In this document: positions 56,529 through 64,000 of the stretch, in pieces
How the letters are laid out: each line of letters begins with the position of its first letter
Numbering within the stretch: position 1 is the first letter of the stretch
Assembly (NCBI GenBank): GCA_029378245.1
Contig: JARKIF010000038.1
Coordinates: forward strand, 1 to 64,000
Reading direction: 5' to 3'
DNA: 64,000 nt
DNA from: Roridomyces roridus
Lineage: Eukaryota > Basidiomycota > Agaricomycetes > Agaricales > Mycenaceae
Notes under the pieces: generated by a model
Told to the model about the DNA's origin: nothing
Seen by the model: the letters and a program-made list of their open reading frames with translations, nothing else
Database searches by the model: none
Made by a program: the position numbers and the translations under genes

Positions 56529-58613
56529 TCGGACGCCTGATGACCTGCCTCTCCGCAGTACATGCAGAGATTGTTCGCCTTACGGCGATCCCGTTCCTCC
56601 TGCTTCAGCTTACCACCCTGGGTGAGATTCTTCTCATAGGGCTTGGTCTTCTTCGGGGGCGGATTCTTGTTGGGAGCCGGATTGGTCTGGGCAGCGTTGT
56701 TGTTACCGGAGGGAGTTTTTGAATCCTTTCTAGGATTTCCCTTGCGGTTTTGCTGACCAGACGAATTACCGGAGTTACCGGAGTTGCCAGAACCTCCACC
56801 ACCGCCCATCCGCTTCTTCCTCTCCCGCTCTCTCTGCCTCTCCTTCTCGAACTTCCAGTAGATGAAATCCAAACGAGTAGCCTCAGTGCGGAGTCCAATA
56901 TACGTGTCGGGGTAGCGCGCAGTCTTGAGGTCGTCTTTAAGACGAAGAGCCAGCGCACGATAGTACATGAACTTGAGGTTCTCATCCGACCAAGGGAGGT
57001 AAGGCCGAAGAGTGTCGAATTTGAGATGGAAGTCGATAATGGTCTCGTTGTTGGCCATGTGGAGATCGAGGACCTCTTCCTGGGCGTCTCCGACCGGATC
57101 GACCGGACCGAAGCAGTTGAAGAGTTCCTGCGAGAAAGCAGCCCAATTGTCGTCCCATTCCGGAGGTGTCTGGGACTCGATCACCGGAGTGAAGTGCAAG
57201 AGCGCGCGACCTTTGAGGTATGAGATCACGAAGATAATCTTGCTCGAGTCCGTGACGAAGTCCTGTGGTTGTTCTCCAAAACGAAGAGAACACTGCGTGT
57301 AGAATATACGCAGCTTTGAAGGATCTTCTCCATCGAATGGTCCGGATTCCGAAGGTTTGACCGTCCCGACCTCTGAGCAGGTGGGTTTCTGAATTGCGTA
57401 GCGGCGTCCCTAAACGCCTGGGCGGTCTCATACATCATGTAAGCCATGTATGGATCAGTGCCAGGCGCAGGTTGGGGAGGACCGCCAGGAGGAAAAAATC
57501 CCCCGGGAAATCCCCCAGGAGGCCCGCCTCCGCCCCCTCCTCCACCGGGGTTTCCACCACCTGGATATCCTCCAGGGGGTCCACCACCGGGATTGCCACC
57601 TTCACCACCACCGCCATATGGAGGGCCCGGAGGCCCACCACCTGGAAAACCACCTCCGGGGGGCCGCCACCAGGAGGGCCACCTCCTCCATATCCACCTG
57701 GTGGTCCCGGAGGACCGCCCTGATGAACGGAGGAACTATGGCTGAGCGGATCCGTTTCGTCATCCAAATCACCGGGACGAGTTTGAGTACCTGCTGGAGC
57801 TGGCTCCGGACGCATTCCTACGCCGGAAGCGCGATAAGCACCAAAACGAACTTGCGCGGGATGGCGTCCATACTCCCGGTTGGACATTCCATCGTCTGAC
57901 CGGAGTACCTGAATGGACTCCCAAGGGTGTAAGGCTTCAAAGCGTTGAAGCCCAGCAAGATAGCGTTCGTCGGTGGTATAGTTGCGCCGGTTGTTAAACC
58001 AGTCATCGAAGCGAGAGTTCTCCGGAATAGTGCCCATAGGTTCGAAGTTAGGACGGGGTAGAACTAGAGGAATTCCATCGTCAGATTCATCATCGTGAAG
58101 GCGTGACTCAGCCAATTGTCGAGACAAATCCGCGATATGCTCTTCCGCGCGCACTTCCCGGATTGAAGCCGAAGTCGGTTCGCGGTTTTGGAACCGGGGA
58201 ACGGACGGTGAAATCGGGAAATTCATGGGGATGGTATAGCGCTGTGCGGTGGATTGGTTTTGAGCCGGAGTATTCCGGGCCAAACCACCGGCGGAACGAG
58301 ACGGGGAATTAGGCAAAGGAGGTAAGTTTGGGTCCCAATTTGAACCGGGAGACGGAACGAACCGGTCTCGGTAAGGACCATACGGCGGGATCGAGAACTG
58401 ACCCGTCGCAGCAGGGGGGGTTTGTAGGATCGGTGGAACCGGGTTTTGTATCGAAGGACGAACGATCAACGGAATTTGAGCGAATATAGTAGACTGACGT
58501 CTACGTCTATTGTCAATTGCCGCGGAGTCCTCAGAAAGCCGGTTGTCTTGAATGCGTATGCGTTGATCCGTGTTGGGAGGTTGGTTGGGTTGATTAGGGG
58601 GTAGGTTAGACAT
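56408..58613 (-). CDS. gag: Gag, with two apparent frameshifts
   Basis: Starts at ATG 58613, only 27 nt after the 5' LTR. The first part (58613 to about 57660) is Pro/Asn rich and ends in a Gly-Pro-rich repeat. Capsid-type sequence follows (DPSKLRIFYTQCSLRFG, ISYLKGRALLHF), and the end has a zinc knuckle CMYCGEAGHQASDC (C-x2-C-x4-H-x4-C). Three frames are needed to read it. The first slip is at a run of six C on the coding strand (57660-57665 on the plus strand is GGGGGG); one more base would join the frames. The second lies near 57380-57400. Either this copy has a damaged gag or the homopolymer was misread. Confidence 0.75.
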
Positions 58614-58628
58614 AGCGAAGACGTGCGG

Positions 58629-58638
58629 AGTTGATAAT
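58629..58638 (-). promoter_or_regulatory. Primer-binding site, self-priming type
   Basis: On the coding strand this reads ATTATCAACT, two bases after the 5' LTR. It is the exact complement of AGTTGATAAT at 58832-58841, the predicted start of the element's RNA. No tRNA-type TGG start is present. Confidence 0.65.
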
Positions 58639-58640
58639 AC

Positions 58641-59174
58641 TGTTACGATCCGATTCCAAAAGGCAAGTCCGGAGTAGAAGCCGGAACTCCGGTAGTGACC
58701 GGAGTTGGAAGGAGTCGACCGGAGGAGCGACCTAAGAGCACCACAGAGGAGTAGGGTGTCAAAGACGTCTTGCTATGTTGATAGGAAGGGAAGGAGTAGG
58801 AACCAGCCAAGACGAGTAGTCAAGAACGTCAATTATCAACTAAGGTTGAATACAGATAAGGAAAGTCTTATATACGAGTAAGTAGAGATATATGTCAATA
58901 CCACGGATCAGTAATGGAAACGGACTTATGCGGCTATGTGGATATAAGCTGATTAAGTCCGCACGGAATGATCAAGTGGATATCCTGATGAATACCAAGT
59001 CCGGGGGAAACGCTCAGATACCTTCATCGCGTGAAAACCCGAGTACCCGGATAGAACCGAGGAGCGCGTGATGCGCTTCGACGTCGGGAGGCATCCCGAC
59101 GTGACCGGAGTTGAGTACCGGAGTTGAGTACCGGAGTTGAGGTACCGGAGTTGGTGTTGGAACGGGACATAACA
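58641..59174 (-). repeat. 5' LTR
   Basis: 534 bp. Contains a TATATAAG at 58867-58874, a predicted RNA start about 33 nt downstream at about 58841, and four ACCGGAGTT-type words at its outer end (59100-59155). Confidence 0.93.
58867..58874 (-). promoter_or_regulatory. TATA box of the retrotransposon
   Basis: TATATAAG on the coding strand; the AGTTGATAAT expected at the RNA 5' end begins about 33 nt downstream. Confidence 0.65.
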
Positions 59175-59179
59175 TATGG

Positions 59180-60234
59180 CATGAATATCAATGAAAGTTA
59201 AAGGGTTCTTTTTTGGAACACTAATTCTGTCCTAGCGACTAGCACACATTGATCACTGCCTGAGTTACACTATTTGCAGGACGGGCAAGTATGTGATTGT
59301 GCTACATTGCAAGTACCATGGGGTTCTGCACCAGTTGTGCCTTGGCTGCCGCCACAGGATGAGGATCACCCTGTTGCAACACCGTGGAACGACAACGAGC
59401 CAACATCATATACAACCCTCGGTGATGTGTTCAGATCAACAGTTTCTGATTCCATCACATTGGTGTAATGATATTGCTTCAAAATGCAGGCCATATGAAT
59501 ATGATACTTTGCCTTCGAACAGGAATTAGGTATCACCGGATGATGATGGCAATCTCATGAGCTTAGCTAGCCAGGCATCACTGCTTGCAGACAATCAGTC
59601 CGGAGCTTTGCCGCAGCTGTACAGTGGATGTCTATCATATTCACTCAGATCAGGATACCGCCTCGCTTAAAAGTGTTCTCGTAGCAACGGAAATATTACT
59701 CTCATAATGTATACGTGGCAAGTGAGACGAGTCAGAGGACGAGAGGAGAGCGACGAGGCGGCGACGCCCCGCTCCTCAGAAGAGCTCAAGAGGGGCGGCC
59801 CTTGTATGACTACTCGGGGAGGAGGGCAGAGTTAAGCCACAGGTTGGGGCGGAAGGGCTTCTCATTCCCGTGAGCTGGATGCTTAGACTCCGATGTGGAT
59901 TGGATGATGTGGATACATTTTGCTGCTCGATCCAGCCATTCATCTGCGTTGGAAGAGCTCACGCGGTAGCCCTCAGACCCTGCTCAGCTTTAAAGGCTGT
60001 CCAGGGATCCTGGGTGGACCGAGGGCTGACTCCAATTTGGAGATGATGGTGGTGGAAAGCCAGAAGGAATTCAATTCGTCAAAAGAGTAATTCAAGAATG
60101 GCTCGGTGGGTTGGGGATTACCGATCAACATATGATCGCGGATCAATCGTCCGTATCATCTCTTTGTCAGTCCACGACTCCACGTCTTTGTCTTTGACTC
60201 TTTGTCTCCACATCGTGGTTGTCTATATACCACG
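59180..60234. other. Right part of the split locus and intergenic
   Basis: An open phrase after a TTTGCAG acceptor (59274-59468) may be the far exon of the locus interrupted by the retrotransposon. From 59470 to 60234 nothing is recognised. TATATAC at about 60223 is too close to the first ATG of the next gene, so that gene may start at a later Met. Confidence 0.35.
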
Positions 60235-61465
60235 ATGGACTGTCCTGCCACGATGCATAGCATGCTCAACATGTCTGAGCTTGTTGCTCACATCATCTGC
60301 TCTCTCGAGACGGTGGACGACGTCTCCTCATGCGCTCTTGTCGCGCGCCGATGGACTCATCCCGCCCAATCGCAACTCTTCTCCGAGGTTTTCGTCAGCG
60401 GACCACCAGTGCAGCTTCGCCCGCCGATCCGCTTGCTGGAACTCTTTGACCAGTCTCCTCATCTTGCGAGATTGGTGTCGGCACTAGTGATACACTCATT
60501 GGACGAGATCGACCCAATCGAATTGGAGCGGCTCAGCGATATCGCATACCCACGCCTCACGCGACTCGAGCTCCAGGGCAGCACGCTTATACTATCTTCT
60601 CAAACCCTGCCATTCTTCCGCCGCATGCTGAGTAGACCGACGCTCACATCGGTCGAGATGCGGTTTCAATTTTTCGAGGCTCATGAACCCTACCTCGACA
60701 TGTGGAAGGACTGCTCGCGCAACATCCGCCATCTCGCGCTTGTGACATTTATCCCCCAATTCCACTATCCGGCATCCTCCACGCCCAAACGCATCGTGCT
60801 GGACTCTGTCAGCTGCCTGGGTGGCCTCTCAGCATGGCTGGGCGACCCTCGGTGTCCGTTTGACGCATCGCAATTGAGGGCAATACAATGCAAATCTCTG
60901 GGCCCTTTACCGCCCAATATCTTGGAAGCAGCGCAGAACACCGTGGAGATTGTCTCGATCTATGTGCGCGCATCTCTGCTTCTGCTTCCAATCTCAATTC
61001 CGATTATACTACCTAGGCTCCGACCAGCGCGTTGGATTCCAGCATAGACCTCTCTCCATTCACTCAAATCACCCAACTCGACCTCGCGTTTGGGACAAGC
61101 CTCGAGTGCGCCATTGAAGTCATCAAAACCATCTCTCACTCTGCACGCAACCGCATTGCCGCGATACGAGTATTCCTCTTCGCCCTGCGTCCGGAGACTT
61201 CGATCCGCGAGGACCTGGGTCGGCGGATGCCAGAGATCTTTGAATTGCTGCCAAAGTTGAAAATCTTGGTTATCGGCGGTGATATTTGGATGCAGACGAG
61301 GGTGAAGAATTTGTTGGAGGAGCCTTTTCCGCCGACAGTGGAGGTGCGGTGGGGTGAGTTGTACTGGTTACTTTTGTTCCCGTGCTTGCGATTCATTCTT
61401 GTGGCTCCACAGACTTCAGTGGCGAGACGAAGCGGATGTGGTACACGTCGATTCGCGGGAATTGA
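60235..61465 (+). CDS. F-box/LRR-like protein 7
   Basis: Three exons: 60235-60963, 61017-61353, 61413-61465; introns of 53 and 59 nt; 372 aa, in frame throughout. The F-box-like start reads MSELVAHIICSLETVDDV, then SCALVARRWTHPAQSQLFSEV. Leucine-rich segments follow (LTRLELQGSTLIL, NIRHLALVTFIPQF, TQLDLAFG, LLPKLKILVIGGDIW), ending with TKRMWYTSIRGN. Methionines at 60235, 60253, 60262 and 60271 are all in frame; the last fits best with a TATA-like motif at 60223. This is a third F-box subfamily in the window, with different introns from genes 1-3, 5 and 6. Predicted SCF adaptor. Confidence 0.85.
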
Positions 61466-62445
61466 ATTTCATTGGTGTTACAGTTTCGGATCCATCTCCA
61501 TCTCGCTCGCAGACTTTGTCTGTACAGTTACTAGCTACTCCCTATGCTGCTCCTCGATTTTAATGCTATCACTGGACCGTGGTTCAACTCCAGGTCCGGT
61601 TGTTCGTCTGATATTTCGTTGTCTTTTTGAATGATGATAGGCGCTTCGAGAATGGATTGAGCCGCTGCCGTACGCTGGGTCGGTACCTCTTTCCAATTGA
61701 AAAGTTGCAAGTTGCAAGGGACCTCAAAAATCCCACATAAACGAGAAAGACATGCCTTCACGTTTCAATGCAGGCATGAAGACGGGAGCTCCTAGTTCGA
61801 ATCAGTCCGTGTCCGTCCTGATGGACTCGGGCTCCCATTTTGCTGCTTCGAACACTCAACGTTATTCACTGAGCTGGCCGCGTCGATCCATTATGTTGCC
61901 AGTTTCAGCGTTGTTATCTCAATACTACTGACGAAGGGCTGGGAGGTCACCAGCACCTATCTTGTGTCCAGCGATCTCACCAGGTTCATGTCGATACCGG
62001 TGTGACCTTCTTTCCGCGTCAACGTTTGAAATGTGGCAAATATCAGTCCACAGCTATAACACTGTCGAAGAATGAGACAACGGTGTTATAGCGTCTGTTT
62101 ATAAGAGACTAACATCGATGGTAGTTTGTTCAAGCTCTCATACGTTGCAATGGTCCACCAAGCAGAAAAGATCGACATGGTGGCATGATGGTTCCAACAT
62201 GGCACGATGTGCGTGTTCGCCTGCGACTCCTCCTGGTTCGAATCCAGGGTGGGTCATGATACATGGTTGAATGGTGAAGTTTTTTTATCACTGGAATGAA
62301 TGCAATGCGTCAAGCTTCGACTGATCCTTTGTTAGCAGAAGGTTTTGTATCTCTTTTGCGGACACTATTGGTCGGCGAGTGTGTACGCCTGATTCGAAGC
62401 CTGAATGCAGCTCAATGCAATACTTGTTCAGCGGACAAAGGGAAC

Positions 62446-62526
62446 TGACTTGCCGGCTGCAGAGCATTCAGAACTCTAGTGGACTCGGAGAGAAGCTTCG
62501 CTTGGGTTCGATTCCAAGGCGAGTCA
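62446..62526 (+). pseudogene. tRNA-like relic with pairing acceptor ends
   Basis: TGACTTG at the left pairs with CGAGTCA at the right (one G-T), and the B box is at 62505. The size is 81 nt, but the D arm lacks GG and the T loop has an extra base, so it is probably not functional. Confidence 0.4.
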
Positions 62527-63051
62527 GAGTCATGGGGTAGTATTGTCACGCATTTTTCTTGCTTGCGTCTTCTCAAAGGCAAATGCACCTATCGTACTTC
62601 TTGCAAGTCCCAGATGTGGAGAAACTGTTGTACTACTGAAGAGGGGTTCGTGTACCCGTAAATCTTGGTACTCATCCAGTCAGAACTCCCGGTTGGAATC
62701 GCTGTTGTAGTACTGCCGAAGGGTTGGGGCGTATGTACAATTCAGGGAGAACATAGCTTGCCGGTGATTCAGCCTGGTTCGAATCCAGGTTGGGTCATGG
62801 ATGGGGATATGCCAGACTTTTTTTGCGTCGGAAATGTGGTAAATTCGTCGAAACTCCAGAGTGTTGCATCCAACACAAAGTTGACTCACTCGCTGAAGTC
62901 TACCCAACCTTTCTTGAACCAGCATGGGTCTGGTATACACATAGCGAGAGTCTGACTTGCAGCGTCCGCGCGTCAATCCACGTAGCGCGGTTCTCTCTGG
63001 AATGAACAGGTGTTAGTTCGATTCCGCATCGCGTTCATGAAGATGGCCTCT

Positions 63052-63130
63052 CACGGCGGGCAAAAGCAAAGGGAAAAGGCCTTCTTTAAAGGAAGGCTCC
63101 TTTGACCTTCGTTGGATTTTGCCCGCCGTG
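63052..63130. mobile_element. Tiny hairpin MITE, 79 bp
   Basis: Ends are perfect inverted repeats CACGGCGGGCAAAA, and the inner parts (AAAGG...GCCTTC) also pair, so nearly the whole element folds into one hairpin. It is flanked by TCT on both sides, a 3-bp duplication as made by PIF/Harbinger or CACTA elements. It sits inside the tRNA-like array. Confidence 0.65.
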
Positions 63131-63687
63131 TCTGCCATTGTTAACTTTTTACATCCACGGTTTAGAAGAGTCTTCAGAATTTGCTCAGATCGTTCCAAAC
63201 ATCCACCAGGTGGAAAAGATTGAAAAGGTACATGTTCCGCATGTCCTGGGCTAGGCTCCGAGCGAGTCGCCGCTCGCCGCTCCCGGTTCGAATCCAGGCT
63301 TGGCATATGATAACGTTGTGATAACGAGGGCGGGTTTCTTTTACTGGCACGAACGAATGCGATCGCCAGGGAGACTGAACCCTTCTTAGCAGGACTGTTA
63401 ACATCGTTTGGAATCCCTTTTGCAGAGAGGGACGTGAATCCAACTCAATACTTATACAGCCCTGCTGGAAATCAAGGGGACTGACTTGCTGGCTGAGCAT
63501 TCAAATAGTGGACTCTCGGGCATCGTCTTGGTTCGATTCCTGGACGGCTCATGAACATCCAGCACCTCCTCTTTTTTTTGATTCCCTTCATGCCAACCCT
63601 CCAGGTGTAAATAGCATGATATTATGTGCGTGGTTTTCAGCAAAAAATACAAGTGTATGTGTTCCGAAAGTCCAAAGATTCCCTCCG

Positions 63688-64000
63688 TTATACCAACAAA
63701 TCAGAAATGGAGCGGACGCTACATCTCTCCTGCTCGACCTCCATCTGTCCATTCCCACCCATCCTGCCCGCCGGAGCCGGCGTCCCTTTTCTCCTCTTCA
63801 TCGGCGGCCCACCAACTAACGCATCCTCCGCGATCGGCTTCACCGCGTTGGGAGCCTCGAATTGAAGGAGGTAGACGGGCGGACGGACGACGCGTGCTGC
63901 TGTGGACGCAGCGAGACGGCGTCGTCGTTCGTAATCGAACTCCTCGTCCGAGTCCAAGTCATCGGTGTGGGAGGAGGAGGATGCCGAGGAATTTGAGCAA
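63688..64000 (-). CDS. Unknown protein, C-terminal part (cut by the window edge)
   Basis: An open minus-strand frame runs in from beyond the window and stops at 63688. Visible features are a Ser/acidic stretch (SSSSHTDDLDSDEEFDYE), a basic segment (RRRRLAAS), VRPPVYLLQFEAP and a basic PPMKRRKGTP near the end. The sequence suggests a disordered nuclear protein. The PPMKRR-type tail is also seen at the end of the RING-finger protein (PPMKRRRTS), but this may be chance. No family recognised. Confidence 0.5.
   Translation of the reverse strand, partial: CSNSSASSSSHTDDLDSDEEFDYERRRRLAASTAARVVRPPVYLLQFEAPNAVKPIAEDALVGGPPMKRRKGTPAPAGRMGGNGQMEVEQERCSVRSISDLLV

Larger units (their letters stand above)
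50121..59174 (-). mobile_element. Complete Ty3-type LTR retrotransposon (chromovirus), 9054 bp
   Basis: Two 534-bp LTRs (TGTTACG...ATAACA as read on the plus strand) are flanked by a 5-bp duplication TATGG (50116-50120 and 59175-59179). The element reads on the minus strand: 5' LTR at 58641-59174, primer site 58629-58638, gag, pol with C-terminal chromodomain, then an opposite-strand gene, a purine tract (AAGAGGGGGATAC) and the 3' LTR at 50121-50654. By eye the LTRs differ at two positions, so insertion is recent. Chromodomain integrases target heterochromatin-type marks in this clade (Tf1/sushi group). The word ACCGGAGT recurs through LTRs and coding parts. Confidence 0.95.
61466..63687 (+). 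repeat. Array of tRNA-like relics with T-run terminators
   Basis: Seven further B-box-like words follow the F-box gene: 61581 (GGTTCAACTCC, T5 at 61624), 61794, 62235 (GGTTCGAATCC, T7 at 62280), 62505 (GGTTCGATTCC, T5 at 62553), 62776 (GGTTCGAATCC, T7 at 62818), 63285 and 63530 (GGTTCGATTCC, T8 at 63572), with a weaker one at 63015. Spacing is mostly 235-275 bp. The units at 62235 and 62505 resemble those at 63285 and 63530 over several hundred bases, so a segment of about 1 kb was duplicated. T arms such as CCTGG/CCAGG are intact, but no full cloverleaf could be built. No protein gene is seen. Confidence 0.6.

Noticed and set aside
62235..62526. Functional tRNA genes
   Set aside because: T arms are good, but no 5' halves pair with the 3' acceptors, or the D and T loops are abnormal; treated as relics.
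61581..63540. CRISPR array suggested by regular spacing
   Set aside because: The organism is a eukaryote, units are diverged, and the conserved part is a tRNA B box.

Overview
This window is a piece of a filamentous basidiomycete genome, most likely an agaricomycete (mushroom-forming fungus). The evidence is many 47-60 nt GT-AG introns, an expansion of F-box/LRR-like genes, a DUF6535 membrane protein, small secreted Cys-rich and type I membrane proteins typical of Agaricomycetes, and a fungal chromovirus retrotransposon. No virus of people, animals or crops and no recognisable toxin gene is present.

Layout. 0-11 kb: an F-box relic, a broken SDR, a small secreted Cys-rich protein, an intact 7-exon aldo-keto reductase, an unknown acidic protein, then about 3.5 kb of decayed duplicated blocks. 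11-19 kb: four F-box-like genes in one direction, with a tRNA-Gly(GCC) and a tandemly duplicated promoter/tRNA segment between the first two. 20-22 kb: a forkhead transcription factor. 22.7-25.4 kb: a hAT-like MITE and a long-TIR foldback element. 25.3-30 kb, minus strand: a DUF6535 membrane protein whose 3' end now lies in the foldback element, and a small unknown gene. 30.8-36 kb: a basic nuclear-type protein, a tandem-repeat protein and an MFS relic. 36-48 kb: F-box, RING-finger, three related type I membrane proteins (one intact, one frameshifted, one split by a 2.4-kb element) and another F-box. 50-59 kb: a complete 9.05-kb Ty3/chromovirus element. 60-64 kb: an F-box gene, a field of tRNA-like relics, and the end of an unknown gene.

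The most unusual object is the retrotransposon at 50121-59174. It has near-identical 534-bp LTRs, a 5-bp target duplication and an intact pol with a chromodomain. Just inside the 5' LTR is a 10-nt site that is perfectly complementary to the predicted 5' end of its own RNA, which suggests Tf1-like self-priming. Between pol and the 3' LTR, on the opposite strand, it carries an intron-containing gene for a 530-aa coiled-coil protein with a zinc-cluster cysteine pattern.

The second theme is gene birth and death. F-box paralogs share one intron at the same place and phase and lie beside relics of the same type. Transposable elements have landed in a DUF6535 gene and in a type I membrane protein gene; removing the latter with one copy of its 8-bp duplication restores an open, family-consistent frame. 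Most intergenic space holds decayed duplicates, including about a dozen tRNA-like B boxes, most of them followed within about 40 nt by T runs. Gene models are read by eye from splice signals and frame continuity; no similarity search was possible.
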